Source: Macrostomum hystrix | Lineage: Eukaryota; Platyhelminthes; Macrostomidae | NCBI GenBank assembly: GCA_950097015.1 | Contig: CATNEN010000001.1 | Coordinates: forward strand, 16,186,501 to 16,250,500 | DNA: 64,000 nt | Reading direction: 5' to 3' | Shown: one piece after another, positions 39,885 to 50,500 of the stretch | Position numbering within the stretch: the stretch's first letter is position 1 | Layout of the letters: each line of letters opens with the position of its first letter | Notes under the pieces: generated by a model | What the model saw: the letters and a program-made list of their open reading frames with translations, nothing else | Databases searched by the model: none | Told to the model about the DNA's origin: nothing | Program-made: the position numbers and the translations under genes

Positions 39885-41174
39885 ATGTCCCAAGAGGAAT
39901 TAGATTCAGAGAGAGAAGAGAGGCAGCAGGTAGCCCGGAGCAAGGAGTCTCGCGGTGGCTGTGCGCTGCAGGAAGCTGCTGGCAGGAGTCGGTGGAACGG
40001 CCGCGGCAACGGCTGTGTCGGCGACGGCGAGGACGGCGAGAGCGACTTCGGCGACGACGACCAGTCTGGCGGCGAGGACGACGACCGGGGCGCAGCGGCA
40101 GCGGCAGCAAGGCGACGACGACCGAGGCTGGACGACAGGGCGACGGCTGACCTGGTGTACCGGATGCTCAACCTGATGGAGAAGCAGGTGGAACAACAAC
40201 AAGGTAGGACGGCGAAGATTGCCAAGTTTTCTCGGGGTCAGGACGTGCATCTGTGGGTGGACGCGTTTGAAGCGTATTGCGCCCGGGCTGCGATTCGCAG
40301 TTCGGAGACACGCAAGGCCCTTCTACTCGACCACCTCGATGTACAGTGCCTGAATGCCGTCCTCAGGATGAAGCTGCCCGAAGAGCTCACGTATGCCCAG
40401 TTCAAGGAGCGTATTGTGGAGCGATTCGCGCCGCTGAGTAGCCCTGAGGAGTACCGAGACGAGTTCCGCAATCGCTATCAGAAGAAAGCGGAAACGCTTG
40501 ATGACTATGCTGATGCGTTGCAGGGACTCGGTGAGCAGGCCTACACCAACCTTCGCCAGAGAGACCTGGACTATGAGTTGGTCGACCAGTTTATTAAGGG
40601 AGTTCGGACTTCGGTTGAGAACCGCAAGCACCTGCTGCGGACTCGCCCTAGAACACTCCTGGAAGCTAGGCGAGAGTTGAAGCGCCTAGAGGTGGTCGAC
40701 GAGGCAGTCCAGAGGGCGAAGGATGGGCCGGCTCGGATGGTGCACGGCGAGGATGGGGACCTGAATGCGCGGCCGCCACCGCAAGGTGTTACCGCTGCGC
40801 TGAAGGGACTCGAATCGCTGATGACCAAGATGGTCGAGGTCCAGGGTCAGCAGCTGCAGCATCAGCAGAAGATGCAGGAGATGCTGGTCCAGGCGCTCAG
40901 CCGACCACAAGGAGCCGTGCAGCAGGAAGGACCGGCGCCGCCAAGAGGGGCATGCTTTGGTTGCGGGAAGTTCGGACACCTGAGGCGTGATTGCCCGACG
41001 AGGCCACCCAAGCCGCGTTACGAGCACCACACTCGGGGGTACCCGAGAGAGCAACGGCAAGAGCCCAGGCAGCAGTCCGAGCTGCAGGCCCAAGGCACTC
41101 AGACGTCGGGAAACGAGACGGCGAGGAGCACGGACGGCAGTGCCCCTCGCAGTCCAGTTCCTGGACGGGCCTGA
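39885..41174 (+). CDS. gag: Gypsy-2 Gag, 429 aa
   Basis: The first ATG after the leader. An acidic and Gly-rich N-terminus is followed by a retrotransposon-gag capsid region (VHLWVDAFEAYCARA, LTYAQFKERIVERFAP, LDDYADALQGLGEQA, LVDQFIKGVR), a coiled segment with Gln repeats (QQLQHQQKMQEML) and a CCHC knuckle CFGCGKFGHLRRDC. It would form particles and bind RNA. Its last 60 or so codons overlap pol. Confidence 0.92.
   Translation: MSQEELDSEREERQQVARSKESRGGCALQEAAGRSRWNGRGNGCVGDGEDGESDFGDDDQSGGEDDDRGAAAAAARRRRPRLDDRATADLVYRMLNLMEKQVEQQQGRTAKIAKFSRGQDVHLWVDAFEAYCARAAIRSSETRKALLLDHLDVQCLNAVLRMKLPEELTYAQFKERIVERFAPLSSPEEYRDEFRNRYQKKAETLDDYADALQGLGEQAYTNLRQRDLDYELVDQFIKGVRTSVENRKHLLRTRPRTLLEARRELKRLEVVDEAVQRAKDGPARMVHGEDGDLNARPPPQGVTAALKGLESLMTKMVEVQGQQLQHQQKMQEMLVQALSRPQGAVQQEGPAPPRGACFGCGKFGHLRRDCPTRPPKPRYEHHTRGYPREQRQEPRQQSELQAQGTQTSGNETARSTDGSAPRSPVPGRA
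41108..41114 (+). promoter_or_regulatory. -1 frameshift site GGGAAAC between gag and pol
   Basis: The Gag frame reads TCG GGA AAC. Slipping one base back reads GGG AAA CGA and enters the pol frame (GKRDGEE). The heptamer has correct X XXY YYZ phase and lies inside the gag/pol overlap. Confidence 0.8.
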
Positions 41175-44100
41175 GGGAGACTGAGGAGTCAGCTGGAGGA
41201 GAGGGTAGGGGCTCTCCTAGCACCAGCTTCCTCGAGCGTTGGTATGCCTCCAGCGCTGACCCCTATGTGACGGCGATGGTTTCCAAGAAGACGGTGCCTT
41301 TTCTCCTAGACTCAGGGAGCAGGCGCTGTCTGATTGGAAGTGAGACGTGGGCATCTCTGCGGCATGTAGTGCCGCACGCTGTGCTGACAGGAGAGAGTGC
41401 CCTGTGCAACTTTGATGGTTCTCGATTGCCGGTTTTAGGGCGAGTCGCCTTTGAGGTCAGGCTCGGCGACTACGCTGTAGACGTCGAGTTCTGCGTGACG
41501 AAGGGCGAGCACGAGAACATCCTAGGAATTGATTTCATGCGCCAGCACACCCAGAAGATTGACTTTCCGAAGGGAATGCTGACCATGAAGTCAGGAACCA
41601 GAGTGCCGCTGAGGTTCACGAGGCGAGAGGCGAGGGCCAGTCGGGTTTACTCACTCGAGCAGACCACTGTGCCAGCGCGCTCTTCGATGCTCGTAGCGGT
41701 GAAGCTAGCGGGTGGCCGGACTGACTGTCATGGCACGCCGCTGCTTGTCGAGTCCTTGAGGTCAGGACTGAAGCCAGGGGCGTCTCAGGTCGAGATGGCC
41801 CCGACATTGCTGACGATGGCTGACGGGACAGGGTGTGTTGAAGTCATCAATACCTCTTGCTTCCCGGCGGTCATTCGAAGCAATGGTCTTGTAGGGCTAG
41901 CGAGGCCACTGAAGGCCGACGAACTCGAATATCTACCAGAGCTAGAGGAGACGCCGGTCAGGCAGGTTCAGGCAGAAGGGCTGGAGAGCGATGAGGCATG
42001 GCTAGAGGAGGTGGAGATTTGTGAGAGGTTGACCGAGGAGCAGAGGCATCGGGTTAAGATGTTGAGAGAGTGCCGCGAGGCATTCGCAATGCATCCCCTG
42101 GACCATGGTGTCACTGACTTAGTCACTCATGAGATCATTGTGACAGATCCCACTCCAGTTCGCATTCCACCGAGGAGGATCCCGCCTCACTTGATGGAAC
42201 AGTTGGACAAGATGCTGGATGAGATGTTGGCGAAAGGCATCATCAAGCCGACATTCTCCAGTTACAACACGCCTCTCCTGATTGTCCCTAAGAAAGACAA
42301 GACTATCAGGATTGTCTTAGACTATCGCGAGTTGAATAGCCGCTGCCTGAAGCACGTCTATCCGCTGCCAGACATACAGCAGACCTTTGAGCATTTGAGA
42401 GGGGCGCAGTACTATTCCGCCCTCGATCTTGCACAAGGTTTCTGGCAGATCCCGCTGAGAGAGCAGGATAGACACCTGACCGCGTTCTCGGTTCACCACA
42501 GAGGTCAGTTTGAGTTTACTGTGTTGCCGATGGGCATGACGGATTCGGCAGGGTCCTTTCAGCGCTGTATCAACAAGCTGCTGGAGGGGCTGACGCCAAA
42601 GGTAGCGTTGGGGTATATCGATGATATACTCGTCCACTCGCCTACCTTTGACGACCATTTGGAGCATCTGAGGATGATGCTGACTCGAATCCGTGAAGCC
42701 CAGTTCAAGCTGAAGCCGAAGAAGTGCCAGCTGTTCAAGAGGGAGCTGCACTACTTAGGCCATGTGGTGACACCAGAAGGCATCCTGACGAACGAGGATA
42801 AGATCGCCGAGCTCAGAGGCTGGCCGACACCTCGAAGCGCCAAAGAATTGCGCAGCTTCTTGGGGTTGGCACAGTACTACAAGAAGTTCGTCCGCAATTA
42901 CTCAGGGATTGCAGCACCATTGCACGAGCTCACTAAGCGGGACGTTACCAGCTTGAAGGGTCTGTGGAAGACAGAGCATGAGAGAGCCTTTCAGGGATTG
43001 AAGGATGCGTTGTGCTCAACGGAGGTACTGGCGTACCCGGAGTACACCTCTGACCCGAAGGTGACTTTCGTCCTGGACACAGATGCCTCTGATGACCGCA
43101 TAGGGGCTTGTTTGAATCAGCTGCAGTCTGATGGAGTAGAAAGGCCTGTTGGCTACTACAGCCGGAAGCTGCGAGGGCCGGAGACCCGCTACACTACGAC
43201 CCGCAAAGAATTGCTGGCAGTCGTAGATGCGATGCGGTATTTCCGGTACTTCCTGGTTGGCAAGAAGTTTGTTGTCCGGTCCGATCACAAGGCCCTGTTG
43301 TGGCTCATGCATCAGACCGAGGCGACAGGCATCCTAGGCCGTTGGGTTGAGAGAATGAGTGAGTTTGACTTCACCATTGTTCATCGTCCTGGAAAGTCTC
43401 ACCAAAATGCTGACTCGATGTCGAGAAAGCCGGATAACCCGGTGAATTGTTCCTTTGGGGTGGTGACACCCCACAACCAGTTCGGTGCGAGTGCTTGCAC
43501 CCGCCAAGTTTCGAGTCAGCTGGAGGAGGGACAGGAAAGGGACAATAAACAGGTTGAAGTCAACGAAGCCGCAGAGCCACTGCGAGCTGTGAAACCCAAA
43601 GCTCAAGATGTCGTTGACGGCCGACCAGGATGGGAAGCAGCTGTGTCTGAAGGACTGGTGGAAGAGCCGGTCCTGGAGCCTGTCGAGGTGCGCCAAGAAA
43701 AGGCGGTGCTGCAAGGGTGTCAGGAAGACACGACCGCAGGCCAGCCTGTGAGGCGGGAAGCACCTGTCAACGGGGCCCCGCAGTCAGCTCGTTGCAGCCA
43801 GTTCTGCCTGCAGACTGTGGATGCCGCCGTGCAGACGGTAGCTACTGAAGGTAGCTGGAGCCAGGGAGCCACAAGGGAGGAGCACTGGGTGCGGGGCTGT
43901 GATGCCAAGGCACAGGTGCAAACTCAGGTGGTGGCGGAAGGCTCAGAGGTGAAGGAGAAGGTGCCCGCTCGTTGCAGCCAGTCCTGCCTGCAGGCGCCAG
44001 ATCCGGAACCTCTGGTGTGTCCGGAGACAGAGGAGGAAGTGTCCGCTCGTTGCAGCCAGTCCTGCCTGCAGACACCGAATCCTGCTGTTGAGGAGTTCTC

Positions 44101-46222
44101 GGAAACAGGGGAGAAGTCGCTGGCTCGTTGCAGCCAGTCCTGCCTGCGAGCGACTGATCCCGCTGTGTCAAGGTCCTCGGGTCAGGAGGATCAGCAGTTA
44201 GCTCGTTGCAGCCAGTCCTGCCTGCCGACTGTTGGTCTCTCCGTGGGACAGGGAGCAGAGGTGGAGGGGAGTTGTCAGACTCGTTGCGACCAGTCTCGCC
44301 TGTCAAGGACACCCCCTGCTGCCAGGGCTCCTGGGTCCAAGGACAAGGAGGACAAGGACAATGGAGAGCTGCCTCAGGTAAGAGCAGTGGTGACAGAGTT
44401 CCTGAGGGTGCCGGTTAGCCAGGTCGAGTTGCTAGAAGCTCAGCACCAAGACCCGGCAATCCGATACCTGACGGAACTGAAACTGTCAGGAAGGCAAAAG
44501 CCCAGGTTCGATCAGCGACTCCAGATGCCGAAAGAGGTCAGAGACCTCCTGGGTGCATTTGAGGAGCTGGAGGTGCGCGACGGGTTGCTCGTCATAGACT
44601 TTGATGACAACCGGCCGCCGCGACCAGTGCTACCGAAAGCGTTAGACTCGCGTGTCTTTGAGGCCTTGCATGACTCACCCCTGGCGGGTCATCTCGGCCA
44701 GTCCAAGACGGTGCAGAGAGTGAGAGACAGGTTCTGGAGACCCGGTCTCTGGTCGGAGGCGACGGGGTACGTGGCACGTTGCAGGACATGCCTGGAGAGC
44801 AAGTCAAGGCGGAAGGAGATAGTCCCACCGCAGAGCTTTCCAGTGTGTGAGGTTTTGGGAAGGGTGCACGCCGACGTAATCGGGCCTTTGTCTCAACCAA
44901 GTGCCCGAGGACATCGGTACATCCTCACCCTGTGTGATGCAACATCGAAGTACCCGTTTGCCTATCCGATGCGAAACCAGAAAACGAAGACCGTGATCAA
45001 ACTGCTGCTGGATAGGTTCATTCCCGAGTACGGTGCACCAGCCTGGTTGCACACGGACCAGGGGACGAACTTTATGAGTGCAGAGTTTGAGGACTTTTGT
45101 AAGCTGTATGGCATCCGTCATACGCACACGTGTCCCTATAACCCGGCCAGCAATGGACAGGTCGAAAATCTGAATCGCCAGATCAAGTCAGTGCTCACGT
45201 GTTTGTTGGAGAAAGAGCATAGGGATTGGGACCTGATGCTGCCCGCGTGCTTAATCGCGTTGCGCACCAGTGTCCACCCTGTGACCGGGTACACGCCGTA
45301 CTTCCTGGTCTTCGGACGGGAGTACCGGCTGCCCGTCGACAACACGTTGACAGCACTGGCTGAGTACGCAGACCTGCCGGATTATCTCCGACATTTCCAG
45401 GAGCGCATAGACCAGGCGGTCAATTGTGCCCGGGACAAGCTCGAGAGGTATCAGGTGCTGCGAGAGGAGCACTACCAAGAGAGACCGCAGGCGAGACCAC
45501 TCCGCCCGGGCCAGCTGGTCTTACTTAACAACCCGGTGATCGAATCCGGAGAAATCAGCAAGTTCCATCGGCCTAGACAATCGGTCTACGTGGTGCTCGA
45601 GTGCAAGGGCGAGACGGTATACAAGATCAGGCGACACGGCAACACCAGGAAGGCCAGGAAGCAGGTGCTGGTAGTCCACCGGCGCAACCTGCTCCCGGTA
45701 CCGGCCTCAATGTGCGACAGGACAGAGGAGGCGAGCCCGGCACGGTGGAAGCTCGGAAGGCCACCCAAGGGTGGCACTCCAGCAGCTGACGCGGCCGGTG
45801 AGCCTACCGACAGCGATGACGACGACGACGACGACGACGAGATCGGCCTGTGGAGCGCTCGAAGGTGGCACCTGCGACCACGAGCTGTCTCCAGGTCGAA
45901 TCTCCACGACCCGGCCGGCACGGAGATCTGCAACGGAGAAGAGGCGGGGGAAGCGTGCGGTGATGTGGTTGTCCTGCCGTCGGACAGTCCGTTGCCCTCT
46001 CCAACCCTGCCCCCCATCCCATCCTCTATGCACGGGGAGATTGCAGAAGGTGCTAGGGCCAGAGAAGAAGGTGAGGCTGCTCAGATAGGTGACGCTAGGG
46101 ATCAGGAGCCGCAGCAAAGGCCGCAAAGAGTTAGGCGAGAGCCGGAAAGGCTGCAGGTCGATCCTAGGAGAAAATCCTATTTCATCAGAATGATGCGCCG
46201 CATACCTAAAATGTTTCAGTGA
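41109..46222 (+). CDS. pol: Gypsy-2 Pol polyprotein
   Basis: Entered by the -1 shift; the open frame itself begins upstream at 40991. Order: protease (FLLDSGSRRCLIG), reverse transcriptase (GYIDDILVHS near 42612), RNase H (VLDTDASDDRIGACL, SDHKALL), an unusual linker of roughly 300 residues with six ARCSQSCL-type repeats (43790-44300), the integrase finger (HDSPLAGHLG ... CRTCLESK), the integrase core (HADVIGPLS, HTDQGTNF, NGQVENL), a GPY/F-like module (RPGQLVLLNNPV, RQSVYVVLE) and an acidic/basic tail with a run of eight Asp. No chromodomain is evident. All catalytic residues I can check are present. Confidence 0.93.
43786..44310 (+). repeat. Cys-containing tandem repeats in Pol between RNase H and integrase
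   Basis: GCTCGTTGCAGCCAGTCCTG and close variants start near 43787, 43967, 44046, 44123 and 44201, with a decayed one near 44280. Spacing is about 75-85 nt after the first gap of 180. The encoded motif is (S/A)RCSQSCLQ, separated by acidic, Pro-rich spacers of variable sequence. Confidence 0.85.
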
Positions 46223-46296
46223 TTCCTATCCTCCGAATCAGGCCGAGGAAGATCCCTTGGAGAACAAGAAAAATAAAATAAAATAAAGGAAAAGGA

Positions 46297-47238
46297 ATGG
46301 AGAATAATGAAAATCTCGGACCGGAAGGAAGAGTGGTCACGAGGCCAAAGTTGCCGGCTCCCACACGTCGGGTGCAGGAAGCATCCAAGAGCCCCCTGAA
46401 GGAGCGTCAGGAGCCAGTGAGTAAACGACTAGCACTTTTAAGGTGTCAGTTTGGGAACAGCGCGCCCTTTCCCTTGGGTCAGCGCTCACCGAACTGGCAT
46501 CAGCATCTTATGCCCGCCCTCCCTCGATGTTCACAGAGGAAGCGAATTGCGTCAGAGGCCCCCCAATCGGTCCCTAGGGCCAAGAGGGATCAGGCCAGCA
46601 TGGCGATCGCCGAGGCTCAGGACGCAGCCTGTCAGGCGGCGCGTCCACGGCTGAGTTCTAGCAGCAGCGGGTCGTTGGACGTGCAGGTGGATATTAATGA
46701 GGATCTGTGGGCCCAACTGCAATTTGGGATGCCCTCATCGGAGGATGAAGGCATGCTAGATGATGAGGAGAGCGAGCATGAAGACGTGCCGGAAGGACCA
46801 GCAGCACCACCTGTGTTCCATCCTCCTGCACCGTCGAGGTCATCCTCGGATGACAGCGTCGAGGAGTTGGAAGGGGCTGCTGCGAGGCCCAGAAGACGCA
46901 GAGGCGGTGCCCAGCGACGCCGGCAGCGCCGAGCCCAATGGGGCCACAGAGCGCCAGCACGTGAAATGGCCATTGCGCAGGTGGCCGAGTCGCTAGCACG
47001 CGCTGCCCGGATGGAGAGGGAAGAAGGCTGGCCTATAGAAGTACACCAGGCGTTCGCCGCAGAAGATCGGGCCACCCGACGTGAAATGGCCCAGGAAGCT
47101 GCGGCGCGGGCCGAGATAATGGTGGGCGGCCTAGCTCCAGCGCCATACCAGATCAGAGCCAGGTACGGCCAGGTGGTCGTGGAGCTTGTTGAAGAGTGGT
47201 GGCTGCCGGAGGCATTGGCACGTATGGCTCCCAGGTGA
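46297..47238 (+). CDS. Third ORF of Gypsy-2, 313 aa, arginine-rich nuclear-type protein
   Basis: Begins 74 nt after the pol stop, in the position where env would lie. It has no signal peptide, membrane segment or glycoprotein features. The N-terminal third is basic and Pro-rich. The middle is Ser-rich and acidic (SSSSSGSL, SSEDEGMLDDEESEHEDV). It is followed by a strong arginine-rich motif (RPRRRRGGAQRRRQRR) and a helical C-terminus rich in Ala/Glu (AEDRATRREMAQEAAARAE). This composition is like small retroviral RNA-binding regulators rather than an envelope, but that is a comparison of style, not homology. It may be expressed from a spliced RNA or by reinitiation. Confidence 0.65.
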   Translation: MENNENLGPEGRVVTRPKLPAPTRRVQEASKSPLKERQEPVSKRLALLRCQFGNSAPFPLGQRSPNWHQHLMPALPRCSQRKRIASEAPQSVPRAKRDQASMAIAEAQDAACQAARPRLSSSSSGSLDVQVDINEDLWAQLQFGMPSSEDEGMLDDEESEHEDVPEGPAAPPVFHPPAPSRSSSDDSVEELEGAAARPRRRRGGAQRRRQRRAQWGHRAPAREMAIAQVAESLARAARMEREEGWPIEVHQAFAAEDRATRREMAQEAAARAEIMVGGLAPAPYQIRARYGQVVVELVEEWWLPEALARMAPR

Positions 47239-47558
47239 AGAAAGAGACAGTTGGTGCGCCACACTCCGCTATCGTGTTTTTATTCAGAGAGGTCGTGTGA
47301 CCCGGAAGGGAGTTTTCCCTGTTTATCGACCCCTGTAATTCTCTTTTTGTACTGTCTGCTCGTATGTGTTCGTACTGTTTTTATTCAGTTTGTTAATCCT
47401 AGCGAGTACGGATGATTTTTGTATTCTTTGTAGTCGATTGTAACGTGAAATTTTATTGATGATGGATTCAAGGAAATAAAAGGTGCTTACCTGAGTTTTG
47501 TTTTAAGTGCGGCTGACGGCCAGCCGGTGTTGACCGTCATCCTTTAGCTGGAGGAGAA
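47239..47558 (+). other. Gypsy-2 3' untranslated region and polypurine tract
   Basis: Contains GGAAATAAAAGG near 47470. The tract AGCTGGAGGAGAA ends at 47558, immediately before the 3' LTR TGATGTG. Confidence 0.65.
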
Positions 47559-48200
47559 TGATGTGCTGTAGACTGCTGAGCAGCCTCCAGGCAATCTGAG
47601 AGTCAGGCTGTTCTAGGTCTGTGGGAGGGCTAGGGTTGGTAGTTAGTGTTCCCCGTGCACTGTCACTTCCGCTCGCCACCCCCCTTCCGCTGTCTCTCTC
47701 TTTCCAGCTCTGTCTGCGCACTGAGTCATATTGCACACCATGGTGCAATCGCTTAAGTTCGGAAGAAGACTGGCATAACATCGCTCAAATGCTCCTACTA
47801 TGAGTAGAGCACAGTCCGACGAATCCTTGAGAGGGTGTTAGTGCCATGGTAAACACAACTTCTGTACGAATATGCACGTTTCTTGTCTCCAGTCTTCATG
47901 CCGTTTAGCGACACTTCAGCTTTGCTTCGGTTCGCTTTCTTCTTGCATCTTATTGGCAAACAAACCGTATACTGCGTTTAGAAGCAGAGTATACCGGGTG
48001 TTTCAGAGCAAGGTCAGATAAGTTAATTATAGGCTAACTTAGAGCAATCCGAGGAAACTAGGTAATCTAGCCTGACTACCGGATTGTTCCTCTGCCAGGA
48101 AGCATCTGCGTTGAGGCCGGTATAAAAATCTCTCTCGGAATCTAGTTCCTGTCTTGGTTATTTTACCAATTGTGTGTGCCACGCTACCACAGGTACAACA
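47559..48200 (+). repeat. 3' LTR of Gypsy-2 (642 bp)
   Basis: Identical to the 5' LTR except for one C fewer in the CCACCCCCC run. Followed by CTTT. Confidence 0.93.
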
Positions 48201-48204
48201 CTTT

Positions 48205-48645
48205 GCTTTCTGTATTTTGTATGTAATTTTTTAATAATCCTAATTTTTAGCAAGTTCTGTCTTGCTTACTTCTATTCCAAGTTGTTCTTCTTTTATAACT
48301 TGCAAATGCTTGTTTAATTGTCTCTTTCTGTTATATTGTATCTGTGAAATAAAGAAATGAGTAACGTATTTGCAAATTAAAATTAATAAGAATATACGAT
48401 AACATTCATTTTTTCAATAAGAAAATTAAAATATTTTTGTTCATGTTTAATAAGTTATTTAAAGGAATACGAGAGAATAATTAATACGATTTTTCATTCA
48501 GAGCTACACTACTAATAGTAGTATTCACAACATTTTACAATGGTCCGAAATTGGTCCTCCGTCGGCCGACGGCGGACGTCCGCCGGACTAAATTTCTGCG
48601 TACAATAGACCAAAAGTCAAAGTCCGGCGGACCCAAAAAATCATT
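48205..48645. other. AT-rich right end of Y2 with subterminal palindromes
   Basis: No gene. 48540-48645 has CCGTCGGCCGACGG, CGTCCGCCGGACTA and GTCCGGCGGACCC, repeats of the GTCCGCCGGAC motif also found by the left end. Confidence 0.6.
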
Positions 48646-48674
48646 GTCCGCCGGACGATGTTTTTTACACCGGG
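48646..48674 (-). repeat. Right terminal inverted repeat of Y2
   Basis: Reads GTCCGCCGGACGATG then TTTTTTACACCGGG on the plus strand, the inverse of 566-594 with two changes. TA follows at 48675-48676. Confidence 0.65.
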
Positions 48675-49490
48675 TAACTTTGATTATAGGCAATCGTTAT
48701 AGACAAAGATAAATATGTAAATTGGGTCTGAAAATTCCATTTTTTCAGATGTTCTCCATGAACACCTGACGCCCGGTACACGGTCAGGTGCGTCAAGAAA
48801 TGGAAGCTGCGGATGACATTACTATTAGTGTCCATTCTAAGATTGCTCCCCAGAAGTTCGAGCGTCATGAAACTGTTGCTGTACAGTTCAGCGGCATAAT
48901 CACTGCAATATAACTGTTCGTCGAGAGAAATAAATTCGAATATAATTTTTTATTAATTAATAGACGAAGCAGTCAAACAGGCATTTTGTACGAGAGAAGA
49001 GCTTAAAGTGCATTTATCAGGAAACCTGTGTGCTCTTTTATATTGGCTCCTTGAGCTTTCCCATTTTTAGTTCCGTAATATACTGTTGGTCTGTTCAATC
49101 TCACTCTTCTTCACTTGCTTTGCATTTAGTACCCTGCAACTATTCAATTGTACAAAAACATTTTCGGTTTGGATGCAATATGGCAGCATGGCTTACTTCT
49201 GACATGTATATATACAGATACTTAGTCTTTATTTTTTTCTCCCGCTATGCATCCTTTTAATATTTTTACAGAAAATTCAACGTTCTTTTTTGCGGGCAAT
49301 TAAGCAGCCACACACAGTCAGACTTATTCATTATACTAACCTGCGCTACAAAAAATCAATATTCATTTTCGTTGACTCTTACTTCTTTGTTGTCGAAATT
49401 GGAAAGGCAACGCAGCGAAACAAAATGCTGACATAGCTAGTACTTTCACTTTTGATCGAATATTTTTCGAGTCGCAGAGTCACTGCGAAC
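48675..49490. mobile_element. Right part of older copy Y1
   Basis: Continues Y1 from 565. 48675-48850 matches 8415-8597, and 48853-49460 matches 19538-20160, so this is the uninterrupted (empty) site for LTR element A. It breaks off near 49470. No gene. Confidence 0.6.
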
Positions 49491-49973
49491 AATAGAACAA
49501 CGAACCCATAGAACAACCAGCCACTTTCTTGATTTATAGTTTCACATATCCGGATTCAGTTGCATTTCCGCGATCAAAATTCATGGCCCGATTATCTGGC
49601 ACGGCTTTTAAGAGCAGGAGGAAAGAGGAAACAGAGAAAAAGAGGAAACAATTATGGTGGGTGTCGCAGTTTTAGACAACTAGCCAAGTTACAATAAGCT
49701 AGCTATGCTACCCTAAGAAACGCTTTGTTTGTCTAGTCTGGACTCAAGTTTTTCTTATCTCTGCTGTGTTTATTTCATGTTATTTTACTTCCCCTCTGGA
49801 TCTCTCACTTTAGTTGGGTTAGGCCATGGAATTCCCCAATTAAAATTGTCAATGACACCTATCGCTTTACAAATTTGATAATATACGTTTATAAATTTTG
49901 GTCTGAAACATTCCATACTTTTCCAGACGTTCTTTATGAACACCTGACGCCTGGTATACGGTCAGGTCCTGGT
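49491..49973. mobile_element. Fragment of another Y copy (target of Y3)
   Basis: Matches 7835-8520 with gaps, including CCCATAGAACAACCAG, CCATGGAATTCCCC and CACCTGACGCC. The micro-MITE of 8079 is absent. It ends where the Y3 end begins. Confidence 0.5.
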
Positions 49974-50049
49974 GTAAAAGTCATCGTCCGCCGGACGTCT
50001 TTCGGACCCCTACGGTCCCATTTTGGCCTTCGTCAGCTCAGCTAAAAAA

Positions 50050-50500
50050 TAATCGAGTTAGCTGCTGAAAACGTCTTAAGAGGTCTTGATTTCAGTTATA
50101 AATGCATTTAAAAGATGAAAAAAGGTGTACTTCGTACAGTCCGATTTGAGTCCGAAAAAGGCCGACGAGAAGGACGATGTTCCAAAAAAAATTACTCGTG
50201 AGTTAGCTGCTAAAAACGTCTTAAAAGGCCTTGATTTCAGTTCTAAATGCATTTAAAAGATGAAAAAATGTGTAATTCGCACAGTCCGAAATTAGTCCGC
50301 AAAAGGCCGACGCGTCCGCGGTCCGTTTTGAGTCCTCAATAGGGCGACGAGGAGGACGATATTCCATAAAAAAATTCTTGAGTTAGCTGCTGAAAACGTC
50401 ATAAAAGGCTTTATTTTCCGTTACTTATGCATTTAAAAGATGAAAAATTGTGTAATTCCAACAGTCCGATTCCAGTCCGCAAAAGGACATTTTTTGATCT
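50050..50500 (+). repeat. Subterminal tandem repeats of Y3
   Basis: Counterpart of 646-1140 with the same GAGTTAGCTGCTGAAAACGTC units. One unit is shorter by deletion of the GGCCGACGCGTCGACC part. Confidence 0.7.

Larger units (their letters stand above)
39179..48200 (+). mobile_element. Gypsy-2: complete Ty3/gypsy element with a third ORF
   Basis: 9022 bp, with LTRs 39179-39821 and 47559-48200 identical apart from one C in a C-run. CTTT lies on both sides (39175-39178 and 48201-48204). Order: 5' LTR, primer site, gag, -1 shift, pol, a third ORF, purine tract, 3' LTR. All major frames are open, so it may be active. Confidence 0.95.
566..48674. mobile_element. Y2: candidate giant DNA transposon with TIRs and TA duplication
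   Basis: The left end CCCGGTGTAAAAGTCATCG (566) and the right end (48674, read inverted CCCGGTGTAAAAAACATCG) match at about 27 of 29 positions. Both ends abut TA. Removing the block and one TA joins GTTTATA to ACTTTGATTA, matching the uninterrupted GTTTATAATTTTGATTA near 8414. Removing the nested LTR elements (8598-19534, 30392-34693, 39179-48200) leaves roughly 24 kb. Cargo includes an ETS pseudogene, a satellite, a SET gene, a Tnp2-type transposase and two small spliced genes. What is seen: the ends, the TA and the nesting. What is inferred: that this is one element rather than ends of two recombined copies, and that the internal transposase mobilises it. Confidence 0.5.

Noticed and set aside
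45586-46126. Long minus-strand frames opposite the Gypsy-2 pol C-terminus
   Set aside because: High GC and acidic/basic codon runs create antisense open frames. No splice, promoter or conservation evidence.
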